From Methylovirgula sp. (GTDB lineage Bacteria; Pseudomonadota; Alphaproteobacteria; Rhizobiales; Beijerinckiaceae), in NCBI RefSeq assembly GCF_037200945.1, contig NZ_JBBCGP010000001.1, forward strand, positions 1,548,501 through 1,612,500: a DNA stretch of 64,000 nt, in the 5' to 3' direction. Positions 36,775 through 45,834 of this stretch are shown piece by piece. Under the pieces are notes generated by a model. That model searched no databases, was not told where the DNA came from, and saw only the letters and a list, made by a program, of their open reading frames with translations. Made by a program: the position numbers and the translations under genes. How positions within the stretch are numbered: the first letter of the stretch is position 1; every line of letters begins with the position of its first letter.

Positions 36775-37981
36775 GGCATTTCGTCTCCGGTTCATCATAG
36801 CCAAGCGTGTCCGTGTTGAAACGCGGATGCAGGAATCCGTCAATTGGCGCGATCGAGATCAGCGCGCGCGGCCCTGCGAGAAGAACAGGTTGCCGAAGCT
36901 GCAGATCCCAATACCGAAAGGAGAGACCTTGCCCTTTGAAGGCGGCGATCGTGAATTTGTCGGAGAGGATATAGTCGCGCAGAGACTTTGCATCTGACGC
37001 ATTGGTCCGCAACATGGCCTCCCCGAAGATACGAACACCAAGCCAGGCCTCATAGTCGCGCTCGGTCATCGTGCGGTGGGCAAGACGCACAAAGCGCCGC
37101 TGCATTTCCTTACCGGAAAATTCCGTAAACGCCGGATGCCAGGCGACGGCGACCAACCCTTGCGTCCCGACGACCGGATGCGGGTCGGTGCTGTTATAAA
37201 GCAGATAATCGCCGAAGGCTTCGTCCTCATCGACGACGAAGATCACGTCATAATCCGGCACGCTCTGGGTAAGGAGCGCCATCTGCTGTTCGGTCTGCTG
37301 ATGGCCCGTATCGGTGTCGCGTGTGCGTGCGTCGTAGGTATAGTTTCGCTCCGCGACGATTTTGGCGCCGAAGCGTGATGCCGCGCGGCGGACGGCATCA
37401 ACATAATCAAGATCGTCTGGCTTCACGCCATGAACGAAAAACCAACGCGTCCATTTCTTGTAGAGCAGAAATTGGCCTAGAGCATCGGCGCGCATCGCAT
37501 TGCTTGGCGAGAGGTGAAAGACGTTCGCGCGGCAGTTCTCCTGACGAAGCGCGTCATCGCTCGTGCGCGAATCAAGAATGATCGCGTCCTTGGCGGCTGG
37601 AAGATTGGCGACGGCCAGCAAGTCCTCGGCATCAAGATCGGCAACGATGAAGTGATCCCCGCCGGCGAGTACCTTTTTTGCCTCGGTGACAATATCGGCA
37701 TCCTCCGGAATGATGTCTTCCACGAGGTCGGTCTGCTGGCCGATGAACCTGCCGGTGATATTGTTGTCAGCCGCACCCACGCGCGCGCCGGCGATCCCTT
37801 TGTCGCCGACGACTTGGTCGAGGAACGACAGCGGCGTCGGCTCGCGATAGCGCTTGCCCAGATACACGACGCGGAGGTGGCGTACCGGTTTGGCGCTCGG
37901 CGCTTGCGCGAAGAGAGGCGCGGCACCAATCAGGGCAACGCACAACGCAGCCAACGTGAAAACGCATTTGGCTTTATGCAT
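36761..37981 (-). CDS. Periplasmic binding protein of the PQQ alcohol dehydrogenase system
   Basis: A 406-residue type I periplasmic binding protein with signal peptide CVFTLAALCVALIGAAPLFA. Matching stretches to the PQQ-alcohol-dehydrogenase-associated binding family are RVVYLGKRYREPTPLSFLD, SPSNAMRADALGQFLLYKKW and AWHPAFTEFSGKEMQRRF. No ABC permease or ATPase is encoded next to it, so it may act as a periplasmic partner rather than in transport. ATG 37981 gives the signal peptide and has CGGAGC upstream. It lies between the ankyrin fusion protein and the beta-propeller gene in a minus-strand operon. Confidence 0.87.
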   Translation of the reverse strand: MHKAKCVFTLAALCVALIGAAPLFAQAPSAKPVRHLRVVYLGKRYREPTPLSFLDQVVGDKGIAGARVGAADNNITGRFIGQQTDLVEDIIPEDADIVTEAKKVLAGGDHFIVADLDAEDLLAVANLPAAKDAIILDSRTSDDALRQENCRANVFHLSPSNAMRADALGQFLLYKKWTRWFFVHGVKPDDLDYVDAVRRAASRFGAKIVAERNYTYDARTRDTDTGHQQTEQQMALLTQSVPDYDVIFVVDEDEAFGDYLLYNSTDPHPVVGTQGLVAVAWHPAFTEFSGKEMQRRFVRLAHRTMTERDYEAWLGVRIFGEAMLRTNASDAKSLRDYILSDKFTIAAFKGQGLSFRYWDLQLRQPVLLAGPRALISIAPIDGFLHPRFNTDTLGYDEPETKCHAVK

Positions 37982-38050
37982 CGATGCTCCGAACCGATTC
38001 GACGGCTTGATGGCCGTATAGATAGGGGAAGGGAAATTCAACCCAATGGA

Positions 38051-39832
38051 TCAGAGAGTTTTTCCCTCGGCACCCGCGGTTGGATCGGAGCGTTTCGATT
38101 TTGGGCTCGTCGCAGCAAGGACATCAAGGATTTGCGCGGCCGCTTGATTGTCATTGGCCACAGCAAGCTCGCGCGCCGTACGGCCACCCGTCTCTTTCGC
38201 CGACAAATCCGCGCCAAGCTGCGCGAGAATGCCGATGATGGTGGGATTATTGTGAACGGCCGCCACCATAAGCGCTGTCATCCCGGCGCTTGACTTGTCA
38301 TTCACGCTCGCACCATGCGTCACGAGCAAGCGCGCCATATCGAGCGGGGTGACGCCTTCAACGAGCGCCATCGTGCGATTTCGCGGTGGAAGCTGGCTTG
38401 CGGTGATCATCAGCGGGGTCAGCTTCTCCGGTCCAACCGGTTTGGAGACGGAAGCGCCGGCGTCGACCAAAGCCTGCGCCGCCGCGAAGTGCCCGTCTGC
38501 CAATGCATAGGCGAGCGCCGTGTATCCGTCCGCGGTCGTGGCGTCGACCTTGGCCTTACGCCCGATGAGAAGCCGAATGGCCGGCACGTTATCGCTCGAG
38601 GCGGCATGCATCAATGGTGTCCAGCCGTCGCCGTCGCGCGCTTCGATATTGGCGCCATCATCCAGAAGCTCGGAAATGACATCCATGTCGCGTTGCTCGG
38701 CAGCGATATGAATCAGATTTTGCCCTAGACCATCACGCGAGTTGACGTCGGCGCCCTTGCTGACCAGATAGCGGATACGTTCAAGGTCACTGTCGACCAC
38801 GGCGCCATTCAGCGCCGAATTGAGATCGAGGCCGTCCTTCAGCCATTGGTTGACCGTTGCGTCGGCGACATGCGGCGCCTCGCCGGTCGTCGTATCGGTT
38901 GGCTTAGTCAGGTGGATTTCCGGCGTGAAATAGGTGCCATGCGCGGGGATGTCGCCCGAAATGATGCAACTGCCGCATTCGACAAGCGGGACGCCGTAGT
39001 CTTCCAGAACCTTCTTGATCTCGTCGCGATGCTTCTGCATGGCGTCGTCGAGCATATATTTCAGCACGGCATCGGTGCTGCGCACGCCAAGCGCGAGATT
39101 GAACTCGAGCGGGATCGTATCGTCCATGCGATTGACCGGCTGGATGGTCAACGGCGCGCCTCTTTTTGCCTTCACATAGCCGGCGAACGGTCCCCAGACC
39201 GCCGCGACATCGAGGTCGCCGTCCGCGACCTGCTGGACCTGCCACCAGGGTTGGTCTTTGACGTTCAGATCGCCGTCGTATGTGACGGGATGAACATCCA
39301 CCTTCGTAAGGCCCCGCTTTGCAAGCGCTTCGCGCAGAGCCGATGTCTCATAAACCCCGACGCGCAGCTTTTTGAGCTCCGGATCATCGAGTGATTTGAA
39401 GGGGGTTATGCCTTTGTCGCTCCGATAAGCAAGAACATAGGTCGTGCTATAGAGCGGCAGTGTCGTCAGCGCGCCTTCCCAATTGGCGGGAATATCAATC
39501 AAGACGTCGCAGACGCTGTTATCGAAGACCGCACGGGTGGCGCCGCGCTCGAGCGATGGCCGCCAATAATAGGTAAGCTGCGCGCCAACCGCATTCGCGA
39601 GAATCTCGGCGATCTTGTTCTCAAAACCCTCGCCTTTGAGGTTAGAGAACGGGAGGTTGCCGCCATCGGCGCAGAACTTGATCTCCTCCATGTGCATTTT
39701 AGCCGCAACATTACGCGCTTCAAGCTTTTGCGCGGAGGTCATGTCCTCGAAGTCGGTTTGGGCAAAGGCAGACGGGAGGAATACGAAATTCGCGACCACG
39801 GCAGTCGCAATCGAGATGCTGCGGATGTTCAT
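38051..39832 (-). CDS. XoxJ-like periplasmic binding protein fused to ankyrin repeats
   Basis: A 593-residue exported protein (signal ATAVVANFVFLPSAFA). Residues about 50-300 are a quinoprotein-dehydrogenase-associated binding domain of the MoxJ/XoxJ type: EEIKFCADGGNLPFSNLKGE, VCDVLIDIPANWEG and VWGPFAGYVKAKRGAPLTIQ. After a linker with a CGSC pair, residues about 330-575 hold six or so ankyrin repeats, for example DGDGWTPLMHAASSDNVPAI and SAGMTALMVAAVHNNPTIIG. XoxJ is thought to help activate XoxF. The ankyrin half is an added interaction module. It follows xoxF after a terminator hairpin. Confidence 0.87.
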   Translation of the reverse strand: MNIRSISIATAVVANFVFLPSAFAQTDFEDMTSAQKLEARNVAAKMHMEEIKFCADGGNLPFSNLKGEGFENKIAEILANAVGAQLTYYWRPSLERGATRAVFDNSVCDVLIDIPANWEGALTTLPLYSTTYVLAYRSDKGITPFKSLDDPELKKLRVGVYETSALREALAKRGLTKVDVHPVTYDGDLNVKDQPWWQVQQVADGDLDVAAVWGPFAGYVKAKRGAPLTIQPVNRMDDTIPLEFNLALGVRSTDAVLKYMLDDAMQKHRDEIKKVLEDYGVPLVECGSCIISGDIPAHGTYFTPEIHLTKPTDTTTGEAPHVADATVNQWLKDGLDLNSALNGAVVDSDLERIRYLVSKGADVNSRDGLGQNLIHIAAEQRDMDVISELLDDGANIEARDGDGWTPLMHAASSDNVPAIRLLIGRKAKVDATTADGYTALAYALADGHFAAAQALVDAGASVSKPVGPEKLTPLMITASQLPPRNRTMALVEGVTPLDMARLLVTHGASVNDKSSAGMTALMVAAVHNNPTIIGILAQLGADLSAKETGGRTARELAVANDNQAAAQILDVLAATSPKSKRSDPTAGAEGKTL

Positions 39833-39857
39833 CGTAAGAACCCTTAAACTGGTCACC

Positions 39858-39896
39858 AAAAAAAGAAGACCCCGGCGCATACGGGATGCGCCAGGG
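39858..39896 (-). terminator. Intercistronic terminator between xoxF and the xoxJ-like gene
   Basis: Read on the minus strand, CCCTGGCGCAT pairs with ATGCGCCGGGG (one T-G pair) around a 5-base loop, followed by TCTTC and seven T. It sits between the xoxF stop and the next gene's start at 39832, so it should make xoxF transcript more abundant than the downstream genes, which depend on read-through or another promoter. Confidence 0.75.
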
Positions 39897-39918
39897 CTCG
39901 CAGTCAAAGCGCTGCTAA

Positions 39919-41787
39919 TCAGTAAACACGGAACGTGAAGAGCGTGCCGCCTTGCGGGATCATGGTCAGGCCAGTGGCCTTCGCCATGGCCGTCGCACCG
40001 ATCGCGCCAAACTTATCGGTCATGTCGAGACCGGCAGTGACTGGAAGACCAATCCATCCGCCGATACCGCTCCAGACCGAGATATATTGCTTGCCGTCGA
40101 CCTTATAGGTGATCGGATTGCCGATGATGCCAGAGGCCAGCTTGCGATGCCAAAGGATCTTGCCGGAGTCGCGATCAACCGCGCGGAAGTCACCACCAAG
40201 GCTGCCGTAGAACACCAGGCCGCCGTCGGTCACGAGAGCGCCGCTCCAGTTCGGATACGGATCCGGAATGTCCCAGTCTTCCTTGCCGGTCAACACGTCG
40301 AACTTCTTGAAGCGGCCGGCAACGCCGGGCTTCTGCTCGTACATGTAGACGTTGGCGAAGACGTAGACCGTACCCTGCTGGAAGCTAACGCGCTGCTGCG
40401 GCTCGTCTTCCATGCACCAGTTGTTGGTCGAGCAATAGAACTTGCTCGGATCCTTGGGATCTACCGCGCAAGGCTGCTGATCCTTGCCGCCCATCGCCGA
40501 CGGGCAAGCCTGTGTATTGACACCAACCTTCAGCGGCGAATGTTCGTAAACCTTGACCGGGCGGCCCGTCTTCAGATCGATCCGCTCGGCCCAGTTGACG
40601 ACCACGAACTTGCTCGCGCGCAGCAACCCGCCATTCGTGCGGTCAAGCACATAGGCAAAGCCATTGCGGTCGAAATGGACGAGGCCCTTGACGGGCTTGC
40701 CGTCGATGTTCGGGAAGTCGACGAGAATGTTCTCGTTGACACCGTCATAGTCCCACTGATCGAAAGGCGTCATCTGGTAGGCCCAGACCGCGTCACCGTT
40801 GTCGACACGGCGGGCAAAAATGGTCATCGACCACTTGTTGTCCCACTTGCCGGAGTTACAGCCTTCTTGCGTCGGCGGATTTTCACCGCAACGGGTCGTC
40901 GGGCTCCAGTTGCCGGGGTTGCCGTTCGACTCATAGATGAGCTTCAGTTCGGGATCGTAGCTGTACCAAGCCCAAGGCGAGCCGCCGCCACGCTTCCATT
41001 CATCGTTCGGATAGGTGAAGCCGAGGCGATGACCGGCAGTGCCGTGTTCGGGGTGATCCTTGTTGGTATCGGCAGTGATGCCGATTTCTTCGTCGGTGCC
41101 GTTGCTCTTCTTGCTCCAAACCAGCTTGCCGGTCTTGAGGTCGTAGGCGTCGAGACGTCCGCGCGCAGCGAATTCGTCACCACCGAAGCCCGCGATCACC
41201 AGATTCTCGGCAATCATCGGCGCGTTGGTCTGCGTCTCGCCATGCTCCGGGTAGGCATGCTTGACAACCCAGATTTGCTTGCCGGTCTTGGCATCGAGCG
41301 CGATCACGAAACCGTCGAGCGTGCCGAATACAACTTCGCCTTCGGCGTAGGAGAGACCGCGGTTCACGGTGTCGCAGCAGGCGCGTGGGACAGCCGATTC
41401 ATCACGATCGGTCTTCTTCAAATAGTTCCAGATTTCCTTTGGATTGTCCGGATCGGTCAGATCAAGCGCCTGAACGATGTTCGGCCACGCGCTGACCAGA
41501 TACATCATCGGCTTGCCGTCCACCTCAACCACAAGAGGCTGGCCCTCGTGACCGCGCAACGCGCCGCTCGACTGCGACCAGGACATCTGCAGCTTGTCGA
41601 CATTATCTTTATTGATGTCGCTGAGCGTGCTGTGACGCTTGAGACCATAATCGCCGCCCGTTACCGGCCAGAGATTGGGGTTTTGTTCACGCTGAACAAT
41701 ATCCTGATTGGCGAAACTGGGACCCGCCAGAGCGACAAGCCCAACCACAGCTCCTGCCAATAGCAAAAGCTTCCCTCTACATGTCAT
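39919..41787 (-). CDS. xoxF: Lanthanide-dependent PQQ methanol dehydrogenase, XoxF type
   Basis: Periplasmic quinoprotein oxidising methanol, 622 residues with signal peptide LLLLAGAVVGLVALAGPSFA. The adjacent Cys-Cys disulfide near PQQ is in PRACCDTVNRG (about residue 136). The catalytic Asp is in DQWDYDG (about residue 345), and the second Asp two residues later is the extra lanthanide ligand that separates XoxF from calcium-type MxaF, which has Ala there. Beta-propeller Trp motifs such as GKLVWSKKS and GKEDWDIP recur. ATG 41787 has GAGGAAA ahead. First gene of a four-gene cluster; no XoxG cytochrome is present in the window. The XoxF subclade is not assigned. Confidence 0.95.
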   Translation of the reverse strand: MTCRGKLLLLAGAVVGLVALAGPSFANQDIVQREQNPNLWPVTGGDYGLKRHSTLSDINKDNVDKLQMSWSQSSGALRGHEGQPLVVEVDGKPMMYLVSAWPNIVQALDLTDPDNPKEIWNYLKKTDRDESAVPRACCDTVNRGLSYAEGEVVFGTLDGFVIALDAKTGKQIWVVKHAYPEHGETQTNAPMIAENLVIAGFGGDEFAARGRLDAYDLKTGKLVWSKKSNGTDEEIGITADTNKDHPEHGTAGHRLGFTYPNDEWKRGGGSPWAWYSYDPELKLIYESNGNPGNWSPTTRCGENPPTQEGCNSGKWDNKWSMTIFARRVDNGDAVWAYQMTPFDQWDYDGVNENILVDFPNIDGKPVKGLVHFDRNGFAYVLDRTNGGLLRASKFVVVNWAERIDLKTGRPVKVYEHSPLKVGVNTQACPSAMGGKDQQPCAVDPKDPSKFYCSTNNWCMEDEPQQRVSFQQGTVYVFANVYMYEQKPGVAGRFKKFDVLTGKEDWDIPDPYPNWSGALVTDGGLVFYGSLGGDFRAVDRDSGKILWHRKLASGIIGNPITYKVDGKQYISVWSGIGGWIGLPVTAGLDMTDKFGAIGATAMAKATGLTMIPQGGTLFTFRVY

Positions 41788-42123
41788 GACATTTCCTCTT
41801 CGCTAGGAGACGCGTCGACGGCGGTTCCCCGCCGATCGAGCGCTGGCGTCATGGCACGCGGAAATTTATCGTTGGATGAGAGGCGCAGTCTGCATCGACG
41901 CCGTATCCGCGGCGCGTTCTTCTGCGCGCCGAACCCTTCCGTGCCATGTTCCAATGCATGTCAGGAAGAAAGGTAGCGAGCTATAGAAGGGTTACCTAAA
42001 GTGGTCGGGAGTTTCTCCCGAAGCGACAAACACGTGCGAGATACTGCCATGCTGCGATGCGAACGATCTCCTGAATGGCTTTCGTCGGGAGGAATTCTCG
42101 CCTCTGTTTCGAATCTCACGAAA
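41788..42123. other. xoxF promoter region
   Basis: About 335 bases between the xoxF start and the stop of the response regulator; both genes are read on the minus strand, so this should contain the xoxF promoter. The only structure I see is a 7-base-pair hairpin TCGGGAG-TTT-CTCCCGA at 42005-42021 without a T tract. Promoter boxes cannot be placed reliably. Confidence 0.4.
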
Positions 42124-42747
42124 TCAGGTCAGTTTGTTCTCGAGGGCAATCCGCGTGAGGTCGGTGAGTGAACGCGCGCCGAGCTTGCGCTTTAACGCGG
42201 CGCAGGCATTGGCGACCGTTTTGTACGACATTTCGATGACGTCGGCGATTTCCATCATGTTTTTGCCCGCATACAGAAGACAGAGGATTTCGCGTTCGCG
42301 CGCAGTGAGCTCATTAATACGTTCCGTGCGACCGCCGCGATCAAAGAAGGCAAGCTTCTGCGCCATATCCGCGCCAACGAACCTGTGTCCGTCGGCAACC
42401 GCGCGAACCGCGGTGAGGAAACGTTCCGGATCCTCGCTTTTGCCGACGTAAGCTTTCGCACCACTCTCGATGACCCGCAAGGCATGCACGGGATCGTAAG
42501 TCATGGTGAGGACGATAATACGTGCCGCCGGGTCGCTCGCCAGGATCGTCTCGATGAGCTCGAAACCCGATATGGAGCCGCGTAGATTGAGGTCGACGAC
42601 CACGACGTCCGGGCGTTCGGATTCATAGAGAGCCACGGCAGTCTTCGCGTCGCTTGCCGCGATCACGGAAATGTCGCTATCCGAGGCAAGAATCGCGCGA
42701 CATCCAGCTATGACGACGGGATGATCATCGACGATAAGGACTTGCAT
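42124..42747 (-). CDS. NarL/FixJ-family response regulator (no adjacent kinase)
   Basis: A 207-residue regulator upstream of xoxF on the same strand. Receiver residues: VDDHP, the phospho-acceptor in VVVVDLNLRGSISG and Lys in AYVGKSEDPER. The HTH reads LTAREREILCLLYAGKNMME and then VIEMSYKTVANACAALKRKL, sharing YKTVANAC with the regulator at 35135. No kinase gene is adjacent, so it may be served by the kinase at 33780. ATG 42747 is chosen; a TTG at 42771 would add eight residues. A perfect 9-base inverted repeat lies just upstream at 42770. Confidence 0.88.
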   Translation of the reverse strand: MQVLIVDDHPVVIAGCRAILASDSDISVIAASDAKTAVALYESERPDVVVVDLNLRGSISGFELIETILASDPAARIIVLTMTYDPVHALRVIESGAKAYVGKSEDPERFLTAVRAVADGHRFVGADMAQKLAFFDRGGRTERINELTAREREILCLLYAGKNMMEIADVIEMSYKTVANACAALKRKLGARSLTDLTRIALENKLT

Positions 42748-42769
42748 CTCGCCGGTTTCGGATTGTGCC

Positions 42770-42792
42770 AACGCTCAATGTTTTTGAGCGTT
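42770..42792. promoter_or_regulatory. Perfect inverted repeat at the response regulator start
   Basis: AACGCTCAA (42770-42778) and TTGAGCGTT (42784-42792) form a perfect 9-base repeat with a 5-base spacer. It lies about 25 bases before the regulator's ATG on the minus strand, where it could be an operator, possibly for autoregulation, or a leader hairpin. Confidence 0.45.
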
Positions 42793-43183
42793 AAGTTTTG
42801 TTGTCCGAAGCAGCAATGACAATGATAGCCCAAGGATTCTGCCGTTTCTTCCTGCTCGTCGGTCCTCCGAACGCCGTGCTGAGCCATCGCGAGAATTGCT
42901 TGAAGAAGACGACTGATAGCTTTGGCATGTGTGATAGGTCAGCGGCGTGTTGCAAATATTGCCATGAGAAAGCAAACGCCGTTTTTCCCGAATGGTGGCA
43001 CCGAAACGGCACGCGCTCGGGAATTTATCCTCAAAAGTATTAGCAAGTATCCAGAACCCGGGCGGCAAGTTTTCCGAAACTACTCGGAAAAAATTCTCGT
43101 TTAATTTCAATGCTTTGAGCCCGCGTGTGGCGAAGCTGCACTAGTGTCCCCCGATAACCTGTCATAATCATGAAACGGGCAAG

Positions 43184-43208
43184 AAGGCTGCGTGCGAGCA
43201 GCCTTTTT
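43184..43208 (+). terminator. Terminator-like hairpin immediately before the TonB receptor ribosome site
   Basis: AAGGCTGC (43184-43191) pairs perfectly with GCAGCCTT (43198-43205) around a 6-base loop and runs into a T5 tract, then the GGGGGG ribosome site and the ATG at 43221. This is a full intrinsic terminator inside the leader of the receptor gene, suggesting attenuation. It may instead be a stabilising 5' hairpin if transcription begins near 43176. Confidence 0.55.
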
Positions 43209-43220
43209 AGGGGGGATAAA

Positions 43221-45719
43221 ATGTCATCAGCTCGCAAGGGGCTTTCTTTAAAAGCGGCTCTTCTTTCTTGCGCTCTTCTTCCACTTTCCTTTGAAATGGC
43301 GCTCGCGCAAAGCGCGGCACCGGCCGCTGGCGGCCAGCTTCCAACGGTCGATGTCGTCGCGACGACGCCGCTCGGCAGTGATACGAGTGTATTGGATGTG
43401 CCGAGCGAAACGCAGATCCTCACCAGCGAGACGATCAGCAATCTCCATCAGCAAACCCTGCAGGATGCGCTGGCGCGCAGCACGCCGGGCATTTCGGTGA
43501 CCGATTCGCAAGGCAGCCCGCTATATGAATCAGTGGACTTTCGCGGCGAAACCGCGACTCCGGTCCCAGGGACGCCTGAGGGCTTGGCCGTTTATATGAA
43601 CGGTGTCCGAATCAACGAATCCTACGGCGACGTCGTCAATTGGGATTTGATCCCGCCGTCGGCGATCAGCACGGCACAGATCGTAACCGGCAATCCGGTC
43701 TTCGGCCTCAACGCGCTCGCTGGCGCGGTGGTCATGCAAATGAAGAACGGCTTCAATTGGCAAGGCACGGAAATCAATCTCCAGGGCGGTATGGATTATA
43801 CCGGTCAGGGTTACGCCCAATACGGTGTCAACAAGGGCGATTGGGCCTATTACTTCGACATTGATGGCATTGGCACCAACGGCTTCCGCTATTTCGGCCA
43901 GTCGGACGCGGAGCGCGCCTATGGCGACATTGGCTATCGCGCCTGGAACAGCGAACTCCATTTGAGCATGACAGGTGGCGCTGCGGGCGTTGGCATCGCT
44001 GGCACCACCCCGCTGCAACTCGCCCAGCAAAACCCCTGGGCCGTTTTCACGACGCCGCAGACGACGGACAGCGCCGCGGAAATGATCACGTTGTCGGATG
44101 AAACACACATTACGCCGACGCTGACGTTCAATGGCAATACCTATTTCCGCCAATATGCGTCAGTGCATCATGATGGCAACATCAGCGATTATTTTAATTG
44201 CGACGCCGGCGCCGGTCTGGGCCCGGGCGGCACGAATGCGGCCTGTAATGGCACCGATCCAGTCTCGGGTGCCGGCATACCGGCAACGAACGTCAGCAAT
44301 CCGTTTAACTTGCCCGACGGCCAGCCTTTGGGAGAGATCGATAGCAATTGGACGCATACGCTGAGCACGGGCGCGACGGGGCAATTGACCGATACCGATC
44401 GTATCCTTGGTCACAACAACACGATCACCGCCGGCGTCAGTGTCGATCATGGCTGGACCAATTTTAACGGCAGCAGCACTCTAGGCACGTTGCCGCCGAA
44501 TTTCGTCGTGCCGTTTACCAATAACCTTATCGACGATCCCGATAACTCTATTGTCCCGGTGTCCGTGAAGGCGCAGAATACCTATATCGGCGTCTACGTG
44601 CTTGATAACTTCGACATCACGGACAGATTAGCCATCCACGCCGGCGCACGCTTCAACGACGCCATTATTTCGCTGGCCGATATGGGCGGCAATGAGTCTG
44701 GTGGTATCGCCACCGACGGAACAGTCGAGCCCAATATCAATGGGACCCAAAGTTTCCACCGTATCAATCCTGTTGTCGGCCTGACATTCAAGATCACGCC
44801 GGATATCGCAGCCTACGCGAGCTATTCAGAAGCCAATCGCGCGCCGACGCCTCTTGAAATCGGTTGCTCGAGCCCGCAGACGCCTTGCGTCATCGATAAT
44901 TTCCTCTCCGCCGACCCGCCGCTGAAGCAGATCGTCGCCCGGACCGTCGAAGCCGGCTTCAAGGGCAGCAACGTAATCAATTGGGGCTGGGCACCGGGCC
45001 GGCTTGACTGGAGCATTGCCGGCTATCACACCGAGAACCAGGACGATATTACGAATGTTCCAAGCCCAATTGATCCGACTCTCGGGTTTTTCACCAACGC
45101 TGGCAATACGCTGCGCGAAGGTGTCGACATCGGCGCCACCTATACGACCGACCGTTGGGATGTTTATGTCAACTATTCCTACATCCGGGCGATATACCTG
45201 ACGTCAATAGCGCTTTCGTCGCCGAACAATCCAACCTCCGATCCGGATACGGGCGAGATACAGGTTTCACCTGGCGATAATATTCCAGGCATTCCGAACC
45301 ATAAGTTCAAATTCGGCATCGATTATGAAGTCCTGCCGGGATGGAAAGTGGGCGGTGACGTGGTCTATCGCTCCAGCCAATATTATTTCGGGGCGGACAA
45401 CAACACGCTCGGGCCAGGTCTCAACCCGCGGGTCTCTGGCTATGCCACAATCGATCTGCGCACGTCGTATCAGGTGACCAAGGACCTTCAGATCTACGGT
45501 CTGATTAACAACGCCGCCAATTTTCGTGGCGCGACCTTTGGCACCTTGTACGAGACAGATTCGACGACCAATCAGCTTACAGGCGGTCCGGCCGGCCTTT
45601 TTGCGAGCGAAGACCCACGCGCCATCACGATTGCGCCGCCATTCGAAGCCTTCGTCGGTCTCAAATACTCGCTGAATGACGCGCCGCCACCGGCTCCGCC
45701 GCTCGTGGCCAAATATTGA
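43221..45719 (+). CDS. TonB-dependent outer-membrane receptor, candidate lanthanide uptake
   Basis: An 832-residue receptor with a signal peptide ending MALAQ. The plug domain holds SETISNLHQQTLQDALARST and the barrel begins after about residue 190, with strands such as YASYSEANRAPTPLEIG and a late NNAANFRGATFG. ATG 43221 has a strong GGGGGG site. Location next to xoxF and an EF-hand remnant suggests uptake of a lanthanide chelate, as for LutH beside lanmodulin in Methylorubrum; this is inference. The C terminus carries a Pro-rich tail ending PPLVAKY rather than the usual final aromatic strand residue. A strong terminator follows. Confidence 0.9.
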   Translation: MSSARKGLSLKAALLSCALLPLSFEMALAQSAAPAAGGQLPTVDVVATTPLGSDTSVLDVPSETQILTSETISNLHQQTLQDALARSTPGISVTDSQGSPLYESVDFRGETATPVPGTPEGLAVYMNGVRINESYGDVVNWDLIPPSAISTAQIVTGNPVFGLNALAGAVVMQMKNGFNWQGTEINLQGGMDYTGQGYAQYGVNKGDWAYYFDIDGIGTNGFRYFGQSDAERAYGDIGYRAWNSELHLSMTGGAAGVGIAGTTPLQLAQQNPWAVFTTPQTTDSAAEMITLSDETHITPTLTFNGNTYFRQYASVHHDGNISDYFNCDAGAGLGPGGTNAACNGTDPVSGAGIPATNVSNPFNLPDGQPLGEIDSNWTHTLSTGATGQLTDTDRILGHNNTITAGVSVDHGWTNFNGSSTLGTLPPNFVVPFTNNLIDDPDNSIVPVSVKAQNTYIGVYVLDNFDITDRLAIHAGARFNDAIISLADMGGNESGGIATDGTVEPNINGTQSFHRINPVVGLTFKITPDIAAYASYSEANRAPTPLEIGCSSPQTPCVIDNFLSADPPLKQIVARTVEAGFKGSNVINWGWAPGRLDWSIAGYHTENQDDITNVPSPIDPTLGFFTNAGNTLREGVDIGATYTTDRWDVYVNYSYIRAIYLTSIALSSPNNPTSDPDTGEIQVSPGDNIPGIPNHKFKFGIDYEVLPGWKVGGDVVYRSSQYYFGADNNTLGPGLNPRVSGYATIDLRTSYQVTKDLQIYGLINNAANFRGATFGTLYETDSTTNQLTGGPAGLFASEDPRAITIAPPFEAFVGLKYSLNDAPPPAPPLVAKY

Positions 45720-45738
45720 GCCGTTAAATTCCGGCTTC

Positions 45739-45770
45739 AGGACCGGCGGGCAGTTCGCCGGTCCTTCTTT
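45739..45770 (+). terminator. Rho-independent terminator after the TonB receptor gene
   Basis: AGGACCGGCG (45739-45748) pairs perfectly with CGCCGGTCCT (45756-45765) around a 7-base loop and is followed by TCTTT. It separates the receptor from the porin gene. Confidence 0.8.
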
Positions 45771-45834
45771 AAAAAGTTACGACTGACGGAAGCGCGAATA
45801 AACAGTTGATGCATATTCATTTCGGGGGGAAGAA

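Larger units (their letters stand above)
42748..43220. other. Divergent regulatory region between a response regulator and the TonB receptor
   Basis: About 470 bases without a gene, holding three perfect inverted repeats. They are AACGCTCAA/TTGAGCGTT at 42770-42792, TTTTCCGA/TCGGAAAA at 43070-43091 (6-base loop), and a terminator-like hairpin at 43184. This density suggests complex control of the TonB receptor and regulator. I see no known riboswitch signature. Confidence 0.5.

Noticed and set aside
39952..41763. 603-codon open frame on the plus strand opposite xoxF
   Set aside because: It is the mirror of a GC-rich coding gene. The xoxF frame has full family motifs, signal peptide and ribosome site; the opposite frame has none.
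42748..43220. Cobalamin or other known riboswitch before the TonB receptor
   Set aside because: I could not find the conserved boxes of cobalamin, TPP, FMN or SAM riboswitches; only simple inverted repeats are visible.
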